From the NCBI GenBank assembly GCA_000733355.1, contig JNVV01000040.1:273358-337357 (forward strand): a stretch of DNA of 64,000 bases. Direction: 5' to 3'. Under the pieces are notes generated by a model. The model worked only from the letters and a program-made list of their open reading frames with translations, was not told the origin of the DNA and searched no databases. Positions 24,372 to 34,381 of the stretch are shown in pieces; the first letter of the stretch is position 1, and every line of letters starts with the position of its first letter. Source of the DNA: Falciphora oryzae (Eukaryota; Ascomycota; Sordariomycetes; Magnaporthales; Magnaporthaceae). The translations under genes were made by a program, and so were the position numbers.

Positions 24372-26538
24372 AAGGGATTGACGCAAGTCGATTAGTCGGA
24401 TTATACTCCGACTCTTGACAGCTGGGTGGTCTATTTGGCGATGGCACTGGTGCCAGCATCGAACGGGCACGGGCGCCTCGGCGCCAAGGTTCAAGTGATA
24501 GCAAACAGCTGTCGATCTAATACGCATTACACAAGACGGCTTCTCAACCGAAGCCTCCTTGAGTGGAGCACGAAGACGACCAACGAGTGGTCAAGCATCA
24601 GCGATAGTACCTGGGAAGGTCGCGAGTCTTATAGTTTCCTTTTGTCTGTTTTTTCTTGGTTCTGTTTCTCATCAAATCACTACGCATAGCAGAGGAGAAA
24701 ACGGAAGGGGACCCCGCTGAGTTGGTTCCAACTGATACCCGCACGACGCTTTCTTTATTTTGTTCATCTTGCTTTCCTTTCTCATTTTCCCTGCAATCTC
24801 GCAAGTTCCCTACACTCCCATCCACCTAGGGACAAGCCGGGCGCAGTGGGACAGCTATCATAGGCTGCTTCGCTTGACCGAAGGTTCTCGGGGTGGGAAA
24901 CTGGGACCGCGAGTTTGAAAAAGATCTATATATCCGGGTGCGCGCGGAAAGCGACGTACCAGGGGCGGTCGGAGTTTTTGTTTTTGGTCGGCTTGTTTTT
25001 GGCTTCTGCGATCCATTGCTCACGCACCTATCTATCTGTCCTACGTCGTGGTGAACCGCCATTTTTGGAAAAAGGAGTTGAGGGGAGAAAGACACCAGAG
25101 CTCCTTTCCAAAGAGACGTCCTCCACACCACGCACACGCACTCGTGTTCCTAAAACAAAACGTACATAGACATACTCCCACAAAAATCACATAGCATGTA
25201 ATTCTGTTTGTTCGGTTAAGCAAAACTGTTTGGGTTTTTGATCTTGGGTCCTTTTGTGTTCGTTTTATCGCATTCAATGTCGGCTTGAAACCCAGGCCAA
25301 AGGTCACAGAAGCATCGGAAACACCCGTCTGCCGGAGACTCCGAATGGCCGAATCCCCGTGGAAGAGATCACTCTCGGGTGGTGGCCTTGGTGATACCCG
25401 GCCAGCCTGGCGTTGGGGGCCTGGTGCCTGCCGAGGGCCGCATCCCCTTGAGTGCGGTAGGCTGCAGTGAATGTGATAGGAGAATGATGGCTGAAATAGG
25501 CAAAGGATCACTGGATTTACTCCTTGATAGGAGGAGTGTAACGGCGCTTGAGGGGACAGGGAATAGAGATGGGGACAGCGAACGCCTTGGTCGTCTTGAC
25601 AGCCCGGGAACGGTGAGCAGCGTTTTCACAACCGCGCCTATGGATTCATCAGAGCGTCAACGAAGCCGTCTCTGAGAGGGCCGGGCTCTGCCTCCTCTTC
25701 TTGTCCTTTCCTTTTCTTCATCTCCTTTTTCTCTTTTTTCTTTTTCTGTCTCTTTTTCTCTCATCGTCTACCGTGTTTTAATTAGGGCAAGGGGTCGTAT
25801 CGCGGTCTTACCCAATCCAAGCCGTTTCAGCCTTTCACGGGAGTCTTTGATGTAATGATTTTCAAGGGCACCGAGTAGCTGGGGATCCTGTGCTGATGCC
25901 CAAAAGGCAGGAGGCGAGTGGATCTGAGCCGGCATCTGACAAAATAGAATGCATCAACATCGCAACCAACAACCGCCCTCGCCCACGACAAAAAAAACGA
26001 GACTGCAATCTGTGTCCCTCCTGTCGGGGAGTACATTGACCGCGATGAACAACGTTAAGAAAACCGCGACTATACATCTTTTTACATTGAAAAAGACGTG
26101 ATATTATAATTTACGACTGCTGGTAATATACAGCCAGGTTGAATCTTTTATTTCCCTTTTTTTTTTTTTTTGGAAATACAAAGGGAAAACACTTGGGGCC
26201 AAATTACTTTGTTTTGTAGTCTCGTTTATTTTGTTGGCGGGAGCCGCCTACAGCCGAGGCTCCGCAGCGGGCAGGCTCGGACTTTAGGAAGCCGTGTTAG
26301 AACTGTGCTCCTGTGAATCAACGTTTCTCCTCGTGCCAGCAAACAAACAGATGCGGGGGAATAGCGCACCAACACAATTCTAGCGTGGTGTCGACACAGT
26401 GCGAGGAAACATTGGGGCAGCCCGGTTGTTCACAAAAAGAAGCGATTCCCAGCCTGCACCAGACGGCATTCAGAACCTTGGTTTGGGGATAACGGGCTGA
26501 TTTGGTTAACCAGGACTTTGCCTTCTCCGGTCAGCAAA
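24372..26538. other. Intergenic region at left edge of accessory island
   Basis: No gene is supported in this 2.2-kb stretch. It contains T-rich tracts, including a run of about 18 T at 26156-26172, and short open frames without domains. It separates the conserved core block from the ankyrin module. Confidence 0.6.
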
Positions 26539-28444
26539 ATGGCGGTGCCAGATCCATGGATGGCGCACTTTCTGCACCCACCACGCTGGGCGCCGAGAGA
26601 CAATCAATCCGAGCAAGTCTACTACGCAGCGCTTCATGGAGACTTGAAGAAGCTCGCCGCCACCGTCACCCCGAGTCTCAACCTCAATGGTCTGCGCCGG
26701 GTCAGCTTTCGGCACCATGCCTATACGCCTTTGTACGCCGCCGTCATGAAAGGCCACATGGACGCCGTGAGCCTGCTTATTGCGTTGGGCGCCGACCTGG
26801 AGACCGAGTGTTTTGTTGGCTGGAGATCGTCGATCAGGCCGCTCCATGAAGCAGCCCGCCAGGCAAACCCAGGTATGGTCCGGCTCCTTCTCGAGTCCGG
26901 TGCCGACGCCAAGGCTCGCTACAAGGTGAAAGATGGCGACGAAGGCATCGCAACCCAGCTGGTCCTCAGAGAGTTAAACCGGAAAACTGGACGGACCGCC
27001 AGGCGGAAACATATCGAGACGGTTCGGCTCCTGCTCAGTCACGGCGCTGATATCAATGCCCCGTGTGCGAGGATAATGCCGACGCGTCTAGCTGCGCCAC
27101 CACAGCAGCCACCGCGTCCAAGTGTACAGCCGCCGCCGCCGCCCCCGTGGCCGCATATCATCAAAAGCCTCCTTGAATGGGCAGTGGCGTCAGGCAGCGT
27201 CGCTCTCGTTGAGGAACTCATCGCCCGGGGGGCAAAGGTTCACGGCTTCAACGAGGAGGGTACATGTGGGGACTCTTTGTTCTCCATCGCCGTCGTCTAC
27301 AACGCGACGATTGATGTCTTGGAGTACCTCATTGGGGAGCTCGGCCTCAACGATACCAACATGACAGGACTGAGAGCCCTTTCCCGGGACCGGCTGCCTC
27401 ACCCGATCCATGTGCAAATGGCGGATTTGCTGATGGCCCATGAAAGGGACACCGATCCCCAACGCACCGTCACCACGTCGGCCCACCTAACCGACGTCAT
27501 TTGCTCAGCTGCCTACCATGGCAACGAACCCGTTGTTCGGCTCCTACTCGACCGGGGCATAGGCGTTAATGTGGTCAATAACTTCGCCGAAACACCGCTG
27601 CTCACCGCCCGTGCAGGCACCGCGGACGCGGGGCTCATCAGACTTTTGCTCGAGCGAGGCGCTGGAATAAGACATCGTACCACGGTAGTCCAGGAAGTGC
27701 CCACCGATCCCCGAAGCAAGACCAATGCCCAGGGAGTGCCCATTCAAAACAACCATTCGGACCGCCCCTGTTTATGGACCTTTACCATCGGAGACAATGC
27801 TTGTAAGCTACGCTTCTGCTATCACCCCGAGCTTTCTACAGTGCGTGTTTGCGTGCAAAGCTGCTTTGGCGATACTAACTAGTATTGTGCGCCATTAAGT
27901 GCATCCGGCCGCACGGCGAGGTCCATTGAACTCGTCCCCCGATGTGGTAAAAGTACTCCTCGACGCCGGGGCAGATACAGAAGCTCGTAATATCCGGGGC
28001 CAGACTCCGTTGCTCGCCTACGCCGCTTTAATACTAAAGGTCTCAAGACCGCAGCCGGAACGCAAAAAGATATCTTACCCCTTTCTCAACTACATCGAAT
28101 GCTTCCAGCTCCTGGCAGACTCTTGCCGAAATGTCAATGTGGTCGACAGTGAGGGCAGAACGGCGATGCACCTGCTCGCCCGTGAGTTCAACCATGTCCC
28201 GACCGTCAGCCAGCTCGTCGAGATTTTGATAGATAAAGGAGCCGACTTGAGCATTCGCGACAGGGAGGGGACGACGGCGTTGTCCTGTCTCAAGTCCAAC
28301 TGTGGAATCGAGCCCCAAGATATCAGCCCTCTCTCGAGCGGGTCTACTACACCCGCCCCGCCTCGCGTTCCCACCACGCCCGAGCTGGAGGTGATTATGC
28401 GCGAGGCAGATGAGGCAGATGGCTATCCTGATTTTGCGCCGTGA
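26539..28444 (+). CDS. Ankyrin-repeat protein Ank1 (module unit A)
   Basis: Function unknown; ankyrin repeats mediate protein binding. Exons 26539-27802 and 27900-28444 give 602 aa. I start at the ATG at 26539 because the frame upstream has only TTG. Ankyrin-like helices are spread along the protein (PLHEAARQ, VRLLLESGADA, VRLLLSHGADINAP, VRLLLDRGIGVN, VKVLLDAGADTEARN, ILIDKGADLSIRD). A proline-rich loop lies near residues 180-200. The single phase-1 intron sits just before the Leu-His of LHPAARRG, the same place as in the two paralogues at 28798 and 34382. The tail ends EADEADGYPDFAP. No NACHT or other effector domain is present. Its decayed copy is at 33370-33806. Confidence 0.85.
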
Positions 28445-28707
28445 TGTAGGGGGGGAACACGTGGACTTGGCGGACACCGCGGTCCTCTCTGTTTGGGCGA
28501 TCCCCGGCTGGTCGAGGCCTCCAGGACATGGGAGCTGCCCGATGCCGCCTAGGAAACATAGAGGGGGGAGCGGGTAACTCTGTAGCCTGACAGGGGCTCA
28601 GATGTGGGTTTGATGTTACTGGTACTTCTTCCTGTCACTCCATTGTGTCGATGCTGGAGGCAGGGATTTAGAGAGGATGGGTGGGGCTCCTCGAAAACCG
28701 GCCTACA

Positions 28708-28712
28708 TATAA
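28708..28712 (+). promoter_or_regulatory. TATA box of Ank2
   Basis: A TATAA core lies 90 bp before the Ank2 start. The same core with matching flanks (TATAAGTCC) occurs 84 bp before the paralogue at 34382, and the sequence between core and ATG is recognisably homologous. The promoter was therefore copied together with the gene. Confidence 0.6.
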
Positions 28713-28797
28713 GTCCACCAACAATACCGAACCAACGAAACCTCTGCAACGCTCTTTTAATTCTCACGCAGCTCGCTAAGGAGAAGGTCACAACGCA

Positions 28798-30515
28798 ATG
28801 GAAAGCCTGGAGGCCCCCCAGTCTGAGATCCGGGCCTCTTCTCCCGATGACTTGGATGAAGATCGTGAGGAGTATCACTTGTGGAGAAAGGAACGCTGGG
28901 CGGATCCGGATGATCCAAAGGCTGCTGAATTCTTCCAGGCTGCGGAGGAAGGCAACCTGGAAAAACTCAAAGCCGCCATCAACCCAAGCCTCAACATCAA
29001 TTCCTTGCACGGCAGCTCCCGGGACCCTCAAGGCGCAACGGCTCTGTGCACTGCCGTCCGGGCAAACCACGGCCACATCGTCGACTTCCTCATCGGGCTC
29101 GGCGCCGACGTGGAGGTGGAATGTGTCGACAACGTCTCGACGACGCGGGCGCTCCACGAAGCAGCCTTGCAGGCCAACCCAGAAATAGTTCGGGCCCTCC
29201 TCGACGCTGGCGCCGACGTCCAGTCCCGGTTCGACTATGACCACGGCGACGACGGCCCCACGACGTGCCTCGTGCTGAGGGACCTGGAGCGGAGCAGAGA
29301 CTTGCGCATCGAGCAGAGGCACGTCGACATCATCGAGCTGCTCCTCGACCGCGGCGTCGACGTCAACGCGCCGTGCGGCGTTCTGTCCATGAACCTGCTC
29401 GAGTCGGCCGTCGCGGCGGACTCTGTCGACCTCGTCAAGTCGCTGATCGCGCGCGGCGCCGAGGTCCACCCCAAGGCCAAGGACAGGTGCGGAAACCGGC
29501 TTGTCGAGATTGCCGCCCAGCACAACGGCACGCCTCGCACTTTGGAGTACCTTATCGGGGAGCTTGGCCTTGGAGACCCCTACCTGGAGGCTTTGGGAGC
29601 ACTCGCCGAAGACTGGAGGCCGCACGAGGTGCACCTGCCCATGGCACGCATGCTGTTCGACGCCGCCAGGGCCGACCCGGGTCGCGATGCCAGGTTCCCC
29701 AATATCAAGACCGTATGGGACCAACTATGCCTGGCTGCTTCTCACAACAATCTCCCCCTTGTCCAATTTTACTTGACTGGGGAGTGGATGTCAACGGGGT
29801 GGATCGTTTCTACGAAACACCGCTTCTTGCGGCCAGTCGAGAGAACGGGGGTGTAGCGCTCATCAAGCTGCTGCTCGAACGAGGCGCGAGAACAAGCTAC
29901 CGTATCCCTCCCAAACCCAACATTTATGGAGGCTGGAACAATGCTCGTAAGTCATACATCTAACACGCATCTTGAGTATCCCCACCCTTTGCTCTGTGAA
30001 GACTCTCAGCTGATGCTCACCAATGTTTCCTTCAAGTGCACCAAACCGCAAAGCGAGGTCTAGATTGCGCCGAGGGCCCTGAAGTGGTAAAGCTGCTCCT
30101 AGACTCCGGGGTAGACGTGGAAGCCCGGAACGTCCTGGGGGAGACCCCGCTGCTCATACACGCCAGGGTATCGTGGGCGGCATCCAGCCGCGAGCGGGAG
30201 TCCGCCTACCTCGCCTCTCGTCTGGAGTGCCTTGAACTGCTCGCAGACGCTTGCCGAGACATCGACGCGGTCGACCACAAGGACAGGTCGGCGCTGCATC
30301 TGCTCGCCGACTATCCGAACAACGACGTGGCGACCGTGGCCAAGGCCGCGGACATTCTGATCCAGAAGGGGGCCAACCCGAACATCCGCGACAGTACGGG
30401 GATGACGGGGGCGTTCTGTCTCCGGTCCCAGTTGGGGATCAAGCTTGACCCTGCGCACTTGAAAGGCGGGCTTGTCATTGAGGACCAGTGGGATGACCAT
30501 CCCGACAGCGAGTGA
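28798..30515 (+). pseudogene. Ankyrin-repeat protein Ank2 (unit A), one frameshift
   Basis: Paralogue of the gene at 34382. Exon 1 runs 28798-29946 and exon 2 30037-30515. The donor and acceptor positions are the same as in the paralogues, before LHQTAKRG. The frame is open from the ATG to about 29766, then leaves frame and would stop at 29856. The downstream codons (WGVDVNGVDRFYETPL) continue in another frame up to the normal splice donor. Against the paralogue, exactly one base is missing at the T4 run 29767-29770. This is either a true inactivating deletion or a homopolymer error. The N-terminus is acidic (DDLDEDREEYHLW), followed by ankyrin repeats; the C-terminus ends WDDHPDSE. With the shift it would encode about 352 aa. 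Confidence 0.8.
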
Positions 30516-30539
30516 AAAAAAAAAAAAAAAAAAAAAAAA
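30516..30539. repeat. A-rich homopolymer right after the Ank2 stop
   Basis: A run of about 25 A residues begins at the last base of the Ank2 stop codon. The gene keeps its intron, so this is not a processed retrocopy. Confidence 0.85.
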
Positions 30540-30564
30540 GAAAATGGTTATGTCAATGTTGATC

Positions 30565-30720
30565 TAAACCTATGCTGTGTTTCCAGAATCAAATCCATCT
30601 ACTGCTACTTGCTACCTTAAACCTGTGCTATGTTTCCAATCTCAAATGTATCATCTGCTGCTATATGTTGCTCCCAACCTGTACTATGTTCCCAATCTCA
30701 CATCTCTCTCTACTGTGGCC
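30565..30720. repeat. Three imperfect tandem copies of a 56-bp unit
   Basis: The segment repeats a unit beginning AACCTGTGCTATGTTTCCAA, with starts near 30565, 30620 and 30677. It lies between the convergent ends of Ank2 and X1. Confidence 0.75.
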
Positions 30721-30774
30721 GTACAAATCTTCGGCCTCCGTGTAGCTCGGGACGAGGCTAAAAGTACCAATTTC

Positions 30775-32079
30775 CTAAGCCGCAGCCCTGCCGGCTTGGC
30801 TGGCCTTGCTAGGCAATCCGGAAGGAGGGCTTGCTGCTGCCTTTTCCCTAGCGCTAGCAGCACCGGCAGTACTGGGAACAGCACCGTTCTTCTTAGTCCC
30901 GGAGTTCGACGCTGCCGCTGGTGCCTTGTTCGCGGCCGGGGCGGGAGGAGTCTTGTTATCTTTTCCCACCGCCGGCTTTTGGGCCTTGCCCTTGCCTGTA
31001 CCAGCGGCGTCGACTGCGGGTTGGCCTTTGGTGCCCCGGCTCTGGTCGTCCGAGGGGGGAGCTGTGGGGGCTTTGGGTTGCTGGGTTGCTGATGTCGGCG
31101 TCTTGTTGTCTTTGGGCCGCTGCCCCCTGGCGTTAGGAAGAGGAGGAGAATGAGGAGGAGGAGTTCTGGCGTGGCACGCCTTGGGGTTTCCGCCCCGTGA
31201 CTTCGTTTTTTTTGCCGCTTCCGGGCTTGCCGGACTTAGTCCTCCATCCTGACATGTCCAACTAAGCTGGCAGTGGGTTCTGGATCGCCTAGTACCTCCC
31301 TTAGGTAATACTCGCTGCGGAAATACTGGCAATCATAACTGTTTGCCTTGCCCGGAGCCCCGTGGCAGAAACGGATGGCTTTGCCCTTTTGCCAGGCGAC
31401 GACTCGGGCGCCAAGAGGGGGTTGCCATTTCACTTTGTTGGTGGCCCCCTGAAACTCGGCGTGTAGGCGCAAGACGTTGATTTCTCCACACAAGCCTTTG
31501 TGCGAGTGACTCCGGCCTTCGTGAGCCAACCGTGCCAAGCACTTGGCGATTGAGCCTTCGACTCCTCTCCCAAGCTTGAGGTATTTCTTCCAGGCCCCAG
31601 TGACTCCGGTAGTAACAGACGAAGCAAAGAGGATGCGGCCATTCCCGTCGTCCAGGCTTGTCATGAGACCGGGTTTAACAATCTGTGGATTCGGATTGGT
31701 TCTCAGATATGTGGCGTATGCTCGGTCCATCTCCAGGGCCGCCTTCTTCGTTAGCCCAACCGGCTCGCCGTCGGTGAGGCCTCTGTCAACCAGAACGGAC
31801 CCCGAGAAGCTGAGGACCGCATTTTCCGGGAGTCACAAGCCGGAGGGGCACCGGGTCTAATTGGATTCCTAGCACCGGGCCCTGGGCCCTGTTTCCCGAA
31901 CCGCCCGCATCTGCTTGGGGGAACGGAGCCCCGAGCGTAAGCGTGCTGAGAAAGAGCCATAGGACGGAAAGAAGAGCGATTTGCTCGCGCCCGGCGGCAC
32001 GGCGGCGGTGGGGCGGGCTCGTAATGACACTGTTTGTTTCCAAGGGGAGCGGAGGCCTGAAGGGAGTGATGAAAAACAC
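30775..32079 (-). pseudogene. Protein X1: putative secreted Cys-motif protein, broken frame (unit A)
   Basis: I do not recognise the family. Its coding nature is shown by a diverged copy at 36235-37894. Reading from 32079, a hydrophobic stretch (IALLSVLWLFLSTLTLG) could be a signal peptide or anchor. The frame then shifts near 31826-31840; I found no phase-compatible intron there. The middle part, about 31825-31240, is the most conserved. It holds C-G-E (KGLCGEINVLRLHAE), then RVVAW, then RFC followed 10 residues later by YDC. The frame changes again near 31240-31300 (intron or frameshift) into an Ala/Lys/Pro-rich tail ending SKASQAGRAAA at 30775. A C-x-E motif followed by two spaced cysteines resembles the zinc-site layout of the deaminase fold; this is a hypothesis only. 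Confidence 0.5.
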
Positions 32080-32250
32080 TAGGTTGATACATGGTAATAA
32101 AGAGCAAGAAGGCCGGAATGAAGTAGAAATATAAAATATTTTACCGCGTCAACTGCGGGATGTCGAGCAAAGCCGTGCTGATAAATTGTAGGAAGAGAGG
32201 GAAGGTTTTATTATGAACTGTTGATACTATCTTATTTCCCCGTCCCAACA

Positions 32251-32832
32251 TCAGTGCCCTAGAGCCTCCTTTTTATCGTGGTGGCCACCAGCAACATCAC
32301 CACGAAGCACGCCGTCGGTAGTCGTATCGTTGGTAAGCGCATCGTCCGTAACCAGACTGTTGGTAGCAATATTGCCCGTGTAGTAATCAGCGAAGGGTAT
32401 CAACGGCACAGCCCGGTATCCCTTTTTCCGGCAATCGGCATTCCAGTGACTATGATGATACCCATGGGTTTCATTAGCGGACCTTGAAGTGTTCAAGTCT
32501 AGGTTCGGCTATGGGTGGCACAGCCTCGCTCTGCTTTGTGTGAGGTTCGGGCACCCTGGCCGCATATTTTTGCTGGCTATCACCTACCAAGGCCCCGTGA
32601 ATCAAAATGTGTTTGTACGATCTTGGATATCGCGTCGGCGCCGCTTTGATCGGCCAGGAAGCCGGATGGTTGCCCTCCCTATGTGGTGTACTTCTAGTGA
32701 TGTTCCCTTCATGAACACACTCGCCAACACGGGATCGGAAAATCCAGGGTGCCCGTGACGTTGTGGCCGGGTGAAGCCCAAAAATAGGGCCAATGTGGTC
32801 AAGTAGGAAACCGACAGCACCAAGAACTCCAT
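32251..32832 (-). pseudogene. Possible small secreted-protein remnant upstream of X1
   Basis: A frame starting at 32832 encodes a strongly hydrophobic N-terminus (MEFLVLSVSYLTTLALFLGF) that looks like a signal peptide, followed by about 55 residues. A second frame at 32496-32251 encodes a polar, His/Asp/Thr-rich segment. I could not join them with a consistent splice phase, so this may be a decayed gene or two unrelated frames. The RAVPLIPFADYYTGN segment has a weak counterpart near 50750 (-). No known family is recognised. Confidence 0.25.
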
Positions 32833-33369
32833 GTCAAAGCCTCCAACTCAGCGCCGTACCCGTCACCGAGCAGGATTGAAGCCCGGCCCGTTGGTACGTT
32901 GGTACGGGAAGGTGTTTGGACGTGCCAACTGCGACGCCAGTTTCGGGCGACACAGTCAACCAGTCCAGAGTAAGGTGGAGCGGACGCGTTGGGCCGGGCA
33001 TCGTCATGGCAGTTGCACGCGTGTGGGTCGGGCGCCTATTTCCTGTGGGAGACGGCGCTGGGAAATAAGTGCCTACTAAGAATAAACCCCAGCCCGTGGA
33101 GGGAGGGATGTGACTTTGGCGATATATTGGATTTTGAAATTGAACATCGATATCGGAGAAATTCGCGGGACTCTTTTTTTCTTTTTCTTCTGCTTTTTTT
33201 ATTATTATTATTATTTTAGAGCGGAGCAGCGCTCTGAAGATATTCCGCAAAAGCGAAATAACACAATGAGGGTATCGACATTGGATGGATTGAAGACCAT
33301 TGATGGTTGTGGGATTTTGCTCATGCTCCAACCATCACAAAGGCGGGTGCTGCGCCCCGTCTCCATGAG

Positions 33370-33806
33370 CAAGGGTACCGGCAACAACGCTTGTAAGTCA
33401 CGCTTTTGCTGCCAGCCCGGGCTTTCCGCAATAGGCCTTACAACTTCACCAGTTACGTCGAGTCTTTCCAACTGCTGGCAGACTCGTGCCGGAATGTCAA
33501 TGTGGTCGACACCTAGGGTAGGACGGCGATCGATTTGCTCGCCGATAGATGGAACCACGTCCCGACCGTTAGACGGTCGTCGACATTTTGAGAGAGAAGG
33601 GGGCCGATTTGAGCATGCGTGACAGGGAGGGGACGAATTCCTTGTCCCGTCTCAAGTCTAATTGTGGGATCGAGCCCAAAGATGTCGGCCCTCTCGCAAA
33701 CAGGGCTGCCACGCCCTCTGGGCCTACCGTACCCACCACGCCCGAGCTGGAGGTGATTATGCGCGAGGCGGATGAGGCAGATGGTTATCCTGATTTTACG
33801 CTGTGA
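33370..33806 (+). pseudogene. Remnant of Ank1 copy (module unit B)
   Basis: This stub is a decayed duplicate of the 3' part of Ank1. It keeps the exon-1 end NNA with its donor (GCTTGTAAGT near 33391) and part of the intron. It then jumps directly into exon 2 (ESFQLLADSCRNVNVVD). A TAG stop follows at the position of the Ank1 codon after VVD, and the frame shifts near 33580. Codons 33588-33806 again match the Ank1 end, including IMREADEADGYPDF. Its place, ahead of the Ank2-like gene at 34382, mirrors Ank1 ahead of Ank2. Confidence 0.85.
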
Positions 33807-34297
33807 TATGTGGGAAAAGTAACGAGGACTAGACGGTCACTGCGGCTGTGTGAGAAAAAAATATTTGGGAAGTGTAACATGCATTTTAGGATCTGCTTCC
33901 AATTTTAGCTGCTAGTGGGATAAGTATCTTCTTACAAGTCTGATCAAGACTCATGGTCCTGACCAGGAGAGAATATGCGGTTCTTTTCTGCTCGGGCGAT
34001 GCCTGGCTGGCCCAGGTTGGTAGGGCCTGAGCCGGCCTCAAGCCGTCTGGCGAATAGATAGAGAAGCGGGGGACTCCTGTGACTTGATGACTATGCACTC
34101 GGCTTGCCGACTTGGCTGTACAGACGCTCACATGTTCTCATGGACTGATGATTGATCAAAACCTTGGTCTAGCATTACCACCTCGTAGGTGGACATTGGT
34201 TGTGGGTTTCGCCGCCGCCGTCACTCAATTGTGTCGCTGTTGGGAGCAAGGATCCTGATGTTGTCAGTGGGGCTCCCTAGGCAGGCACCGACATGCA

Positions 34298-34302
34298 TAT
34301 AA
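34298..34302 (+). promoter_or_regulatory. TATA box of Ank3
   Basis: TATAA core 84 bp upstream of the Ank3 start, within a segment homologous to the Ank2 promoter (GCATATAAGTCC versus ACATATAAGTCC). Confidence 0.6.
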
Positions 34303-34381
34303 GTCCAAGAAAATGCCAAAGCAACCAACACTTCTGCGACACGCTTCTATTTCTCACCAACTCGCCCAAGATACTAGCACA

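Noticed and set aside
28549..29724. 391-codon frame on - opposite Ank2
   Set aside because: Antisense shadow of the ankyrin repeats.
30516..30539. A-tract after Ank2 as a sign of retroposition
   Set aside because: Ank2 retains its intron at the ancestral position, and A/T homopolymers are common throughout the window.
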